From contig JACPEG010000046.1 in assembly GCA_016183615.1 (NCBI GenBank), forward strand, positions 1 through 53,924: a stretch of 53,924 nucleotides of DNA, read 5' to 3'. The notes under the pieces were generated by a model. It searched no databases, had not been told where the DNA came from, and saw only the letters and a list, made by a program, of their open reading frames with translations. This stretch comes from Betaproteobacteria bacterium. Lineage in GTDB: Bacteria; Pseudomonadota; Gammaproteobacteria; Burkholderiales; UBA6910. Of the stretch, positions 15,608-23,937 are shown one piece after another. The position numbers and the translations under genes were made by a program. Within the stretch, counting starts at the first letter, position 1. Every line of letters starts with the position of its first letter.

Positions 15608-17911
15608 TCAGCCCGCGCACGCGGTCGCGCCCTCCGCCGGCGCGGGATACAGCAGGTATCTGGCGCGGAGCGCTCGGAACGCGGCCAGCGGCTCTTCCCA
15701 GCGCCGGGCGATGGCCCGGGGATCTTCGCCCTTGCGGAGTGCCTGCACCACCCACGGCGCGCCGAGGATGGGCAGGGCCTTTTCGAGCTGGAATTCGCCC
15801 GGATACAGGCGCTGGAGCGCGGACGCGATTTCCACCCCCAGCAGCGGCGCGTCGAGGGCATCGCGGTCCTCGATCCGGATGCGCACGCCGCCCACGCGCC
15901 GGCCGGCGTAGGGGCCCGCCTCCGGACGGAAATCGGCGGCGGCGAAGGCGACGCCGGGGATGTTCCGCGCGTTGAGGTAATCGGCCAGGGCGGCGCCATC
16001 GGTCCATGGTGCGCCCACCCGCTCGAAGGGCGTCTCCGTTCCCCGCCCCACGCTCACGTTGGCGCCTTCCACCAGCGCGACGCCGGGATAGAGCGTCGCC
16101 TGGGCGAGCGTGCGCAGGTTGGGCGAGGGCGCGACCCACGGCAGCCCCGTTTCATCGAACCACGGGCGGTGTTCGTACCCTCGCATGCGGATCACGCGGA
16201 GCTTCGCCCCGATTCCGTTCTCGGCGTTGAACAGGCAGGCAAGCTCCCCCACGGTCATGCCGTGGCGCACCGGCATCGGAAAGTAGCCGGTGAAGGACTT
16301 CAGTTGCGGCTCCAGCACCGGCCCCTGCACCGCGTCGCCGAGGGGATTGGGCCGGTCCAGCACGAACACCGGGATGCCGCGCTGCGCCGCCGCTTCCATG
16401 GCGTAGGCGAGGGTGGCGATGTAGGTGTAGAAGCGGGCGCCCGCGTCCTGGAGGTCGAACACCAGCGCATCCAGGCCCTCGAGCATGGCCTCGGTGGGAC
16501 GAAGGTTGTCACCGTAGAGGCTGTGGACGGGAACGCGCTTCGCCGCGTCGTAGCTGGACGGGATTTTCCCCTCGAGCCGGCCTTCCATGCCGTGCTCGGG
16601 CACGAACAGCGCGGCGAGCGTCACGCCAGGCGCCTGCGCCAGCAGCTCCGCGGTGCCGCGGCCCCACCGGTCGCGCCCGGTGTGATTGGTGACGAGTCCC
16701 ACGCGCAGCCCGGCGAGGGGTGCGAAGGCTTGCGCCTCCAGCATGTCGGTGCCGGTGAGAAGCGGTGGCTTTTCAGGAATGCGGCCGAGGACATCGCTCA
16801 CCCGCTCGGCGATCGCCTGGCGCAGGGGCTTCACGTTGCCCCTGCCATCGGGGTGCACGCGATTGGTGAGAACGATGAGGAACAGGTCCGAGACGGGATC
16901 GAGCCAGAGGGAGGTACCGGTGTACCCGGCATGGCCGGCGAATCCCGCGGGCAGCGTGCCGTTGCCGTTCCCGGAGCCGATATCCCAGCCGAGCCCCCGC
17001 TGCCGCGGCGCGCCGGGCGGCGACTGGGGCGCGAGCATCGCCGAAATGCTCTCCGGCGCGAGCACCCGGGTTCCGTCGCTGCGCCCGCCGGCGAGCAGCA
17101 TCCGGGCGAACGCGGCGAGATCGTCCGCCGCGGAAAACAGTCCTGCGTGGCCCGCCACGCCCCCCATGCGCCGCGCGGTGGGGTCGTGGACCTCGCCGCG
17201 CAGCAGGCGCCCGCCGCGGAATTCCGTCGGCGCGATTTTCCCGCGCAGTCCGCGCGCCAGACGGAACTGAGTGTGCGTCATGCCGAGGGGGCGGAACAGG
17301 TGGCGCGCGCAATAGCGGTCGAGGGTGAGGCCCGAGGCGCGCCGCACCAGCTCCCCGAGGACGATGAAGTTGATGTCGCTGTAGAGATACGCCGCGCCGG
17401 GAGTTGCGGCGGGATTTTCGGCGGCGACCCTGCGGAGCGCGGCGCCCGGGCCCGACCCGCCGCCGTGCGCAAGACCGGCGCGCAGCCCCGAGTAGTGGGT
17501 GAGCAGCTGCCGCACTGTGATCGCGTCCTTGCCGTTGCGCCGGAACGCCGGCCAGTAGCGGGCGGCAGGCGCGTCCAGCACCAGTTTTCCCCGCTCCGCG
17601 AGCTGAATCACGGCCGGCGCGGTGCACACCACCTTGGTGAGGGAAGCGAGATCGAAGACCGTGTCCTCGGTCATGGGCTCGCGCCGGGGCGCGAGGGCGC
17701 GATGGCCGGCGGCCAGGCGAAGCAGGTCCCTTTCCCGGTTGCCGACGATGACCACGGCGCCGGGAATGCTGCCCAGCGCCACCTCCCGTCGGACGATGCC
17801 GGTGATCTCGCCGAGTGCGCCCTCCAGCGACGGGCCGGACGGGACGGCGAGCGCCGGCGAAGGCATCGCGAGCGCGAGGCCGGCCATGAGCATCCGGAGG
17901 GCCGCGCTCAT
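15608..17911 (-). CDS. Fusion of an AmiE-like beta-lactamase-fold domain with a NamZ-type (DUF1343) muramidase domain
   Basis: A 767-residue exported protein. After a signal peptide, residues about 30-375 form a serine beta-lactamase-like domain: SLTK at 90-93, HYSG near 139, YSDIN at 177-181 and HAGYTGTS at 327-334. Residues about 385-767 are DUF1343 (GLRVGLVTNHTG, VPEHGMEGRLEG, VFDLQDAGARFYTYI, PSPNLRT). In Bacillus subtilis, DUF1343 protein NamZ is an exo-N-acetylmuramidase and its neighbour AmiE, a beta-lactamase-fold protein, is an N-acetylmuramoyl-L-alanine amidase; here the two are one chain. It probably strips peptides and MurNAc from wall fragments in the periplasm. The start overlaps the upstream stop as ATGA; an earlier in-frame ATG (17989) is disfavoured because it lacks the signal peptide. 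Confidence 0.85.
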   Translation of the reverse strand: MSAALRMLMAGLALAMPSPALAVPSGPSLEGALGEITGIVRREVALGSIPGAVVIVGNRERDLLRLAAGHRALAPRREPMTEDTVFDLASLTKVVCTAPAVIQLAERGKLVLDAPAARYWPAFRRNGKDAITVRQLLTHYSGLRAGLAHGGGSGPGAALRRVAAENPAATPGAAYLYSDINFIVLGELVRRASGLTLDRYCARHLFRPLGMTHTQFRLARGLRGKIAPTEFRGGRLLRGEVHDPTARRMGGVAGHAGLFSAADDLAAFARMLLAGGRSDGTRVLAPESISAMLAPQSPPGAPRQRGLGWDIGSGNGNGTLPAGFAGHAGYTGTSLWLDPVSDLFLIVLTNRVHPDGRGNVKPLRQAIAERVSDVLGRIPEKPPLLTGTDMLEAQAFAPLAGLRVGLVTNHTGRDRWGRGTAELLAQAPGVTLAALFVPEHGMEGRLEGKIPSSYDAAKRVPVHSLYGDNLRPTEAMLEGLDALVFDLQDAGARFYTYIATLAYAMEAAAQRGIPVFVLDRPNPLGDAVQGPVLEPQLKSFTGYFPMPVRHGMTVGELACLFNAENGIGAKLRVIRMRGYEHRPWFDETGLPWVAPSPNLRTLAQATLYPGVALVEGANVSVGRGTETPFERVGAPWTDGAALADYLNARNIPGVAFAAADFRPEAGPYAGRRVGGVRIRIEDRDALDAPLLGVEIASALQRLYPGEFQLEKALPILGAPWVVQALRKGEDPRAIARRWEEPLAAFRALRARYLLYPAPAEGATACAG

Positions 17912-19212
17912 CGCCCCGCGTTCCCCGGCGCCGGCCAGCGGGCGGCGGCCCGCAGGCCTTCTTCGCTGTACACGTTGTTGGGATTCCACAGCATCCAGCC
18001 GTTGGCGCCGAACTCCTCGGCGGCGCGGATCTGGGCGCGGATCTCCGCGCCGCCGAAGCGCCGGCGGTCGAAGGCGTAATCCCGGAAGGCCTGGAGCCAG
18101 GGCCGGAACCGCACCGGCGGCAGCCCCGTCCGCGCCCGCGCCCGGTTGAGCGTCAGGCGCACGATCTCGTAGGGATGGGCCACCGGGTTGCGGTAGCCGG
18201 GAATGCCCAGGTGAAAGCCCGAGGGGTAGAGCATGAGGGAAATATAGTCGAGATGGCGCTCCAGGTCTTCGAGCCGCTGGCCAATGTAGGTGTCGTCCGG
18301 GTTCCAGGCCACGTAGCCGAAGGTGTCCGCGGCGAGAAACACGTTGTAGGGCGCGAGCCGCTTCCTTGCTTCGGCCAGAAACCCGCCGACGGCCCGCACC
18401 CGGCTCTCCTCGGTGCTGCGCTCGGCGTACACGAGCTCCGGCGCGTCGGGAAAGCGCACGTAGTCGAACTGAATTTCGTCAAAGCCGTGGGCGGCGGCTT
18501 CTTCGGCGAGGGCGAGGTTGTAGTCCCGCACCTCGCGGCGGAACGGATCGGTCCAGGCGAGGTTCTCGCGGTCGCGCCAGACGCGCCCGTCGCGGGTCTT
18601 CACCGCCAAGTCGGGCCGCGCCAGCGCGAGCGGGTTGTCCTTGAACGTTACGATCCGGGCGATGGTGTAGAGCCCTCTGGCGCGGAGCGAGGCCACGAGG
18701 CCACGGACGTCCTTCACCGTGATCACCTTCTGGGCGCCTGCCTGGGCCGCGAGGGGAACGGCGCTGCGGTAGGCCACCATCCCGCGGTCGCCCTTCACGT
18801 CGATCACCAGGGCGTTGATCTCGGTCTTGTCCGCGAGTTCCAGCGCCGACTCCCGCAGCGAGCGGCTGCCGATGCCGTAGAAGGAGAGGTAAAGCGCTTT
18901 GGGGCTGAAGGGGGTGAGCGCGACATCGGTTCCGCCCCCGAGCAGCAGCGATGCCGGCACGCTGCGCCGCAGGTAGCCCCAGGCGCGCACGCCCACGGCG
19001 TCTCCCTCGCCTTCGATGCGGAATGCCCCGTACTCGTCGCTGCGTGCGACGCGATCGCCCAGAGTGACGGCGGCGTCCTGCAGCACCTGCCCCGTCGCCG
19101 CATCCACCACGCGGCCGCGGTACTCCGCCCCGGATGCACAGACGACGGAGAAGACGCCCGCGAGGAGCGCTGCGAGGCGCGCCGTCGCAGAAAACAGCCG
19201 AAATCCGCTCAT
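17908..19212 (-). CDS. Putative glycoside hydrolase, DUF4015 (COG1306)
   Basis: A 434-residue exported protein. A signal peptide (about 1-29) is followed by a carboxypeptidase-regulatory-like beta-sandwich (YRGRVVDAATGQVLQDAAVT to about residue 95). The rest is a DUF4015 TIM-barrel domain with INALVIDVKGDRG, FDEIQFDYVRFPD, VFLAADTFGYVAW, YISLMLYPSG and GANGWMLWNPNN. DUF4015 is a predicted glycosidase related to GH13-type barrels; the acidic residues of IQFDYVRFPD are candidate catalytic sites. It overlaps both neighbours by ATGA junctions, indicating coupled translation with the deacetylase upstream and the AmiE-NamZ fusion downstream. Confidence 0.82.
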   Translation of the reverse strand: MSGFRLFSATARLAALLAGVFSVVCASGAEYRGRVVDAATGQVLQDAAVTLGDRVARSDEYGAFRIEGEGDAVGVRAWGYLRRSVPASLLLGGGTDVALTPFSPKALYLSFYGIGSRSLRESALELADKTEINALVIDVKGDRGMVAYRSAVPLAAQAGAQKVITVKDVRGLVASLRARGLYTIARIVTFKDNPLALARPDLAVKTRDGRVWRDRENLAWTDPFRREVRDYNLALAEEAAAHGFDEIQFDYVRFPDAPELVYAERSTEESRVRAVGGFLAEARKRLAPYNVFLAADTFGYVAWNPDDTYIGQRLEDLERHLDYISLMLYPSGFHLGIPGYRNPVAHPYEIVRLTLNRARARTGLPPVRFRPWLQAFRDYAFDRRRFGGAEIRAQIRAAEEFGANGWMLWNPNNVYSEEGLRAAARWPAPGNAGR

Positions 19213-20033
19213 CGCGCCGTCTGCCCCGTCTCTCCGAGCAGCGCCGCGAACGCGCGGCCCCGGTCCCGGTCGGTGACGCGATAGCGGGGAATCGCCATGA
19301 CCGAATCGTGCGGGCCGGCGTGCCGCCGGTCCATGGTGAAGGCCGCCCCATAGCCCGCGCGCCGGGCCCGGTCCATGAGGTCCTCGTCGTAGATGCCGAA
19401 GGGCCACGCCAAGTAGCGCACCGGGCTGCCCAGCCGCCGTTCCAGCACTTCCCTGGAGCGCGTGAGCTGCATGGTGACCGATGCCCCGTAGGCCTCGGGC
19501 GCGAGCCGCCGCCGGTCCTTGCGGAAGTTGGGGTGCCAATAGGTGTGGGACTGGATGTCCACCAGGCCGCTCGCCTTCATTTCCGCCAGCTGTTCCCAGG
19601 TGAGGGCGTAGGACGCGTTGGAGATGGCGGAAGGATAGATGAACAGCGTGACGGGAATCCGGTGGCGGCGCACCAGGGGGAAAAACTCCGTGTACTGGCT
19701 GCGGTGGCCATCGTCGGCGGTGATCGCCACCGCGCGCGGACCGGGCGCAGGGATGTCGCCGGTGATCCAGGCCACCAGCCGGTTCAGGGGAATCACCGTG
19801 TAGCCCCGTTCCTGGAGACGGCGCAGCTGGGACTCGAACACGGCGGTCGTCACCGTCATGGCATCGGTGACGGTGGCGCCGAAGCGGTGATAGAGCAGGA
19901 TCGGAGCCCCGGCGCTGGTGCGCTCGCGGGCCCGGGTGCCGGGTGCGAGAAGCAGACCCCCTGCCCCGGCGATGCCGCGAAGCAGCCGCCGGCGCATCCC
20001 GCCCGGCCATGCGTCGCGAGGGGGGAACTGCAC
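19209..20033 (-). CDS. Polysaccharide deacetylase (NodB-type, CE4), PgaB-like
   Basis: A 274-residue protein with a NodB homology domain. ILLYHRFGA marks the start, ITADDGHRSQYTEFF holds the two metal/catalytic aspartates, VDIQSHTYWHP supplies the H-x3-H zinc pair, and YLAWPFGIYDEDL the final motif. These enzymes remove acetyl groups from GlcNAc-type glycans. The N-terminus (RRRLLRGIAGAGGLLLAPG) is a signal sequence, so it acts outside the cytoplasm. An internal ATG (Met13) directly before that signal could be the true start. It precedes the glycosidase and the muramidase fusion, fitting the idea that deacetylation and hydrolysis act on one glycan. Confidence 0.85.
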   Translation of the reverse strand: MQFPPRDAWPGGMRRRLLRGIAGAGGLLLAPGTRARERTSAGAPILLYHRFGATVTDAMTVTTAVFESQLRRLQERGYTVIPLNRLVAWITGDIPAPGPRAVAITADDGHRSQYTEFFPLVRRHRIPVTLFIYPSAISNASYALTWEQLAEMKASGLVDIQSHTYWHPNFRKDRRRLAPEAYGASVTMQLTRSREVLERRLGSPVRYLAWPFGIYDEDLMDRARRAGYGAAFTMDRRHAGPHDSVMAIPRYRVTDRDRGRAFAALLGETGQTAR

Positions 20034-20041
20034 TGCGCCCG

Positions 20042-20446
20042 TCAGGGCATCTGGATTTTGCCGCCGCCCGGCTGGCCGCCGCCGGGGAGGCCGCCGGCGC
20101 CGCCGCGGGGAATGACAATGGAGGAGGCGGCCTGGCGGCGCATGTCCTCCAGTTCCCGCAGTGCCCGGTCGAATGCGATCTTGGCGGCGGCGGCGTAGTT
20201 GGTGACCGCTTCCGCCAGGGAATTGGCGTTGATTTCGAATGACAGGGGCAGCGGGCCCACGTTGGTGTAGACCTGGGCGTCGCCTACATAGAGAGTCTTG
20301 CGGGCCGGATCGGTCGAGCCGTCGCTTTTTACCGGAACGAGTACGCGGATGGTGCCCACCCGCCGGTCAGTGACGATTTCCTCGCGGTACAGGTTGGCCG
20401 CGTCCATTGCCGCTTCGGTCATGCGCTCGCTCGGGTTTTCTGCCAT
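20042..20446 (-). CDS. Conserved-looking protein of unknown function
   Basis: A 134-residue protein with no signal peptide. The middle is beta-rich (REEIVTDRRVGTIRVLVPVK, LYVGDAQVYT, LPLSFEINANSL), followed by a long charged helix (FDRALRELEDMRRQAASS). The C-terminus is Gly-rich (GGAGGLPGGGQPGGG) and ends KIQMP. The pattern is like a small cytoplasmic bacterial protein with a flexible tail; I do not recognise a named domain. It is first in the envelope-glycan operon, 8 bases before the deacetylase, so it may belong to that system or be a passenger. Confidence 0.75.
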   Translation of the reverse strand: MAENPSERMTEAAMDAANLYREEIVTDRRVGTIRVLVPVKSDGSTDPARKTLYVGDAQVYTNVGPLPLSFEINANSLAEAVTNYAAAAKIAFDRALRELEDMRRQAASSIVIPRGGAGGLPGGGQPGGGKIQMP

Positions 20447-20544
20447 GGTCGTCTCGTGGGTAGAGGGTTAAGCTGATACATTAGCGTACCAGACAACGGA
20501 GGAAGACGTTACCCCCGGGGGTCCTCCGTCGCGACAACAGACCC

Positions 20545-20580
20545 TCACCCCCGGCCCCTTTCCCGCGAGCGGGAGAGGGG
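20545..20580. repeat. Variant family 1 palindromic repeat
   Basis: TCACCCCCGGCCCCTTTCCC leads into a CCCGCGAGCGGG hairpin. It is a diverged member of the repeat family seen at 14016-14052, between the divergent unknown gene and the SLC13-type transporter. Confidence 0.6.
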
Positions 20581-20620
20581 AGACTAATGAGTCTGCGCGA
20601 CTGAACAAAAAATTGCCTGC

Positions 20621-21871
20621 ATGACCGCCACCATCGTCGCCGTCTTTGCCATCGTGTACCTGGGCATGATCCTCGGGGGATTGCCCTTTTTGCAGCTCGA
20701 CCGCACCGGCATTGCGCTGCTGGGGGCCATTGCGCTGGTGGCCACCGAGGCCATTTCCCTGGAGGAGGCGGAGAAGGCGATCCATGTGCCGACCCTGATC
20801 CTGCTGTTTTCCTTCATGGTGATCTCGGCGCAGCTGCGGCTCGGCGGCTTTTACACCTGGGTGGCCCGCCGGCTGGGCGCGCTGCCCCTCACGCCGCCCA
20901 TTCTTCTCGGGGCCCTTATCCTCGTGGTCGCGGGGCTGTCGGCAGTATTCAGCAACGACATCGTCTGCCTCGCCGTCGCCCCGGTGCTGATCGAGGCCTG
21001 CGAAAGCCGCCGCCTCGATCCGGCGCCCTTCCTGCTGGCGCTCGCCTGCGCCGCCAACGTGGGCTCCGCTGCGACCCTCATCGGCAATCCCCAGAACATG
21101 CTGATCGGCGAGACGCTCCGGCTTTCCTTTCCCGGTTACATGCTGGAGGCGGCGGTTCCCGTGGTCCTGGGACTCGGGGTGACCTGGGGGCTGATCGCGT
21201 TCCAGGCCCGGGGCCGCTGGGCGCTCACCCAGCCGCTGGCGGCGCCGCCCGCGCTCGGGGTGCGCCGCGACGATGCCGCTCCCGAATTCGACCAGTGGCA
21301 GACCACCAAGGGGCTCACTGTCGCGACGATTTTGTTCGTTGCCTTCCTGTTCGCGCCCTGGCCCCGCGAGCTGCTGGCGCTGGCGGGCGCCGGGCTGCTG
21401 CTCATGAGCCGGCAGCTCCATTCGCGCCACATGCTGGGGCTGGTGGACTGGGAGCTGCTGATCCTGTTCATCGGGCTGTTCGTGGTGAACCACGCGCTGC
21501 AGCTCACCGGCCTTCCGGCCCAGGCGGTGGAGACGCTGGCGAAATCCGGAATCCATCTGGCCGACCCGGGACCGCTGTTCGGCGTGACCTTCGTGCTCTC
21601 CAACATCGTGTCCAACGTGCCGGCGGTGATGCTGCTGCTGCCCATCGCGACCCACGAGCTCGCCGGGCCGCTGCTGGCGCTGGCGAGCACCCTGGCAGGG
21701 AATCTCCTCATCGTCGGCAGCATCGCCAACATCATCGTGGTGGACGCGGCGGGGCGCCGTGGCGTGAGAATCGACTGGCATCGCCACGCCCGAGTCGGCA
21801 TCCCGGTGACGCTGGCGACGCTGGCGATTACCGGGGCGTGGCTGTGGATGCGGGTCGCGGCGCTGTCGTGA
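20621..21871 (+). CDS. SLC13/ArsB-superfamily anion permease
   Basis: A 416-residue polytopic membrane protein of the ion transporter superfamily that includes SLC13 dicarboxylate carriers and ArsB-type exchangers. The two characteristic Asn-Asp/Pro-loop repeats are visible: VFSNDIVCLAVAPV with ANVGSAATLIGNPQN in the first half, and LSNIVSNVPAVMLLLP with GSIANIIVVDAAG in the second. About ten or eleven hydrophobic segments fill the protein. The substrate cannot be told from sequence. The ATG at 20621 has only a weak ribosome binding site. It is transcribed away from the glycan operon. Confidence 0.88.
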   Translation: MTATIVAVFAIVYLGMILGGLPFLQLDRTGIALLGAIALVATEAISLEEAEKAIHVPTLILLFSFMVISAQLRLGGFYTWVARRLGALPLTPPILLGALILVVAGLSAVFSNDIVCLAVAPVLIEACESRRLDPAPFLLALACAANVGSAATLIGNPQNMLIGETLRLSFPGYMLEAAVPVVLGLGVTWGLIAFQARGRWALTQPLAAPPALGVRRDDAAPEFDQWQTTKGLTVATILFVAFLFAPWPRELLALAGAGLLLMSRQLHSRHMLGLVDWELLILFIGLFVVNHALQLTGLPAQAVETLAKSGIHLADPGPLFGVTFVLSNIVSNVPAVMLLLPIATHELAGPLLALASTLAGNLLIVGSIANIIVVDAAGRRGVRIDWHRHARVGIPVTLATLAITGAWLWMRVAALS

Positions 21872-21905
21872 GCGCGTCGGGAATGTTGCTGCGTCGCAGA
21901 CGGAC

Positions 21906-21945
21906 TCCCTCCCCCTCGATGGGGGAGGGCCAGGGTGGGGGTGAA
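21906..21945. repeat. Family 1 palindromic repeat, inverted
   Basis: The hairpin CCCTCCCCCTCGATGGGGGAG is followed by CCAGGGTGGGGGTGA, the reverse complement arrangement of the other copies. It separates the anion permease from the DMT permease. Confidence 0.7.
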
Positions 21946-21983
21946 CAAATCGTCTTCTCTCGCCGTCCCCGCTCATACCGATC

Positions 21984-22913
21984 ATGAACCACGCCGATCT
22001 CGCCAGGGGCACGCTGCTGATGTGTGCGGTGGTGCTGATCTGGGGCGCCTTCCTCCCCGTCAGCAAGGTGGCGCTGGCCTACATCGACCCCTACTATTTC
22101 ACGGGACTGCGCTACGGCATTGCCGCGGTCGCCTTCGTGCTGCTGCTGGCGGGGATCGAGGGGCGGCGGGCGCTGCGCTTCGAGGGGCAGGCGCGTAAGC
22201 TCTATGTCTTCGGCACCATCGGCTTCGCGGGCTTCAGCATCCTCGCCTACGAGGGCCTGCGGCTCACCCGCCCGGAGCACGGCGCCATGATCCTCGGGCT
22301 CGGGCCGGTGCACGTGGCCGTTTACCAGTGGTGGCACACCGGACACCGGCCGCGGGCGGTGACGCTCGGCTGCATCGCCGTGGCCATCGTCGGCCTCGGG
22401 CTGGTGGTGACCCGGGGTGAATTCTCGCGGCTCTACACCGGTGGCAGCAGCCTGGGGAATCTGCTCATGCTGCTCGCCGGCATTTCCTGGACCGCCTACA
22501 CTCTCGGTGCGCAACGGTTCCCGGGCTGGTCGCCGGTGCGCTACACGGCGTTGACCTCGAGCCTCGCCTGGCCGAGCATCGCATTGATCACGCTGGCGGC
22601 AACCGGCGCGGGCCACAGCGCGCCTCCGGCCCCGGCGGGGCTCGCCGAGATCCTGTGGCCGCTGCTGTACGTGATTTTCGTGGTGTCCATCGTCGCCATC
22701 CTGTTCTGGAACATGGCGGTGGCGAAGATCGGCCCCCTCAACGCGTCGCTTTTCGCTATCTTCGCGCCGGTGGTGACGTTCATGATCGCGGTGGCCCAGG
22801 GGCACAAGTTGGAAGCGGTGGAGGTGCTGGGCGCGGCCCTGGTGATCGGCGCGCTGGTGGCCAACAACCTGTACAACCGGCGCCTCGCCGCGGCGATGGG
22901 GGTCAGGGCTTAG
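21984..22913 (+). CDS. EamA/DMT-superfamily transporter
   Basis: A 309-residue membrane protein with ten hydrophobic segments in two EamA repeats (residues about 10-145 and 155-300). Family marks include the N-terminal LIWGAFLPVSKVALAYIDPYY segment and a second-repeat SWTAYTLGAQRF. Members export metabolites or amino acids. No specific substrate can be assigned. It ends directly against a dispersed repeat; the gene upstream is also a transporter but is 112 bases away with a repeat between, so co-transcription is uncertain. Confidence 0.88.
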   Translation: MNHADLARGTLLMCAVVLIWGAFLPVSKVALAYIDPYYFTGLRYGIAAVAFVLLLAGIEGRRALRFEGQARKLYVFGTIGFAGFSILAYEGLRLTRPEHGAMILGLGPVHVAVYQWWHTGHRPRAVTLGCIAVAIVGLGLVVTRGEFSRLYTGGSSLGNLLMLLAGISWTAYTLGAQRFPGWSPVRYTALTSSLAWPSIALITLAATGAGHSAPPAPAGLAEILWPLLYVIFVVSIVAILFWNMAVAKIGPLNASLFAIFAPVVTFMIAVAQGHKLEAVEVLGAALVIGALVANNLYNRRLAAAMGVRA

Positions 22914-22962
22914 TAGGAGCGAATCTATTCGCGAACATCGTCGGGGATGAATCCCCTCCTAC
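22914..22962. repeat. Family 2 dispersed palindromic repeat
   Basis: TAGGAGCGAATCTATTCGCG, then a spacer and GGGGATGAATCCCCTCCTA. Both arms are palindromic and the ends (TAGGAG/CTCCTA) pair with each other. Other copies are at 22996-23045 and, inside a coding region, 29182-29231. Confidence 0.8.
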
Positions 22963-22995
22963 AAACGCATGACCTGACCGTTGCGAATTCACCCT

Positions 22996-23045
22996 GTAGG
23001 AGCGAATTTATTCGCGACCTCCGTCGGGGATAAATCCCCTCCTAC
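22996..23045. repeat. Family 2 dispersed palindromic repeat
   Basis: GTAGGAGCGAATTTATTCGC followed by GGGGATAAATCCCCTCCTAC. Its right end contains the stop codon of the SYLF-domain gene (23042-23044). Confidence 0.8.
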
Positions 23046-23587
23046 TTGGCAAGCCGGGAGATCTTCGAGCCCTCGAAGGTGAGGTTGTACATCAGCCCCT
23101 TGTTGGAAAAGATGAAGCCGATGATGGGCTGTTTGGCGGTTTCCGTGTCGATGGCCCCGCCCGCGCCCAGGGTCGCTACCGCGACGCTGCCGTCCACGCC
23201 CGCCTGCCAGCCCTCGCTCTTGCGGAAGTCGGAGAGCACCTTGTCGTTCATGAACAGCACGATCTGGGAGCGGGCCTGGGCGCCGAGTTGGAAGCCGATG
23301 GAGGCGCCGGCGATGTTGTAGTAGGCGACGGTCTTGCCCCTGACCAGCAGCGCGCCCTCGCCGTACTCGCCGCCGATCCCGATCCCGGCCTTGATGACGC
23401 TGGGGAACACCAGCATGCCGGATGCTTTCCCGGCAAGTTCCTTGCCCGCGCTGGTGTGCTTGTAGAAGTTCTGGATCGCCTCCCGCACCTCGGCGTCGAT
23501 CTCTGCCTTGGAGGCGGCCCGGGCGCCGGCGGGCAGCAGCAGGAACAGCGCGAACAGCAGGGCTGCGATCGATCGGTACGGATTCAT
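23042..23587 (-). CDS. SYLF/Ysc84-domain lipoprotein-like periplasmic protein
   Basis: A 181-residue protein with a Sec signal (about 1-25, ALLFALFLLLPAGARA) and a SYLF (DUF500/Ysc84-type) domain. That domain is visible in KASGMLVFPSVIKAGIGIGG, GEGALLVRGKTVAYYN, GASIGFQLGAQARSQIVLFM and KGLMYNLTFEGSKISR. SYLF domains bind phosphoinositides in eukaryotes; bacterial forms are exported and often stress-linked. ATG 23587 is chosen for the GGGAGA upstream and the signal peptide. The stop codon is supplied by an adjacent dispersed repeat, so the original C-terminus may have been slightly altered. Confidence 0.88.
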   Translation of the reverse strand: MNPYRSIAALLFALFLLLPAGARAASKAEIDAEVREAIQNFYKHTSAGKELAGKASGMLVFPSVIKAGIGIGGEYGEGALLVRGKTVAYYNIAGASIGFQLGAQARSQIVLFMNDKVLSDFRKSEGWQAGVDGSVAVATLGAGGAIDTETAKQPIIGFIFSNKGLMYNLTFEGSKISRLAK

Positions 23588-23672
23588 GGCGCGTCTCCCT
23601 CGTTTGCGCGGCTCAAGGCGTTCTAGATAGCACGTTTTCCTGACCGCATCCAGCGCGCCGGGGCCACAAAAC

Positions 23673-23698
23673 AAAAAACCCGCCGAAGCGGGTTTTTT
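23673..23698. terminator. Bidirectional intrinsic terminator after the cold-shock gene
   Basis: Stem CCCGC/GCGGG with a CGAA loop is flanked by six A on one side and six T on the other. It can stop transcripts on both strands and lies 36 bases past the cold-shock stop codon. Confidence 0.85.
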
Positions 23699-23733
23699 GA
23701 ACGGGCGGATCGGGGAATCTTCCCGACGCCCGG

Positions 23734-23937
23734 TCAGGCGGACTGGATGTTGGACGCCTGCTTGCCCTTGGGGCCGGTGGTCACGTCGAAGCTGACGCGC
23801 TGACCTTCCTTCAGGGTCTTGAAGCCATTCATCTTGATGGCGGAGAAATGCGCGAACACGTCCGCGCCGCCGTCATCGGGGGTGATGAAACCGAAGCCCT
23901 TGGACTCGTTGAACCACTTGACGATGCCTGTCGCCAT
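23734..23937 (-). CDS. Cold-shock-domain protein (CspA family)
   Basis: A 67-residue single cold-shock domain with both RNA-binding motifs, KGFGFI (RNP1) and DVFAHFSAI (RNP2-like VFAHF), and the ending [11 protein letters not shown]. These proteins bind single-stranded RNA and melt hairpins. AAGGAAAG precedes the ATG. A long structured leader lies upstream and an intrinsic terminator downstream, so it is a monocistronic unit. The length is exactly that expected for CspA-type proteins. Confidence 0.95.
   Translation of the reverse strand: MATGIVKWFNESKGFGFITPDDGGADVFAHFSAIKMNGFKTLKEGQRVSFDVTTGPKGKQASNIQSA

Noticed and set aside
15482..18079. Very long plus-strand open frame (865 codons) opposite the AmiE-NamZ fusion and its neighbours
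   Set aside because: It is the antisense shadow of GC-rich genes on the minus strand; its translation is Arg/Ala/Gly-rich and lacks any domain.
20468..22805. Long minus-strand frames opposite the two transporters
   Set aside because: They mirror the transporter genes and are Arg/Gln/Pro-rich; the plus-strand frames have clear membrane-protein motifs.
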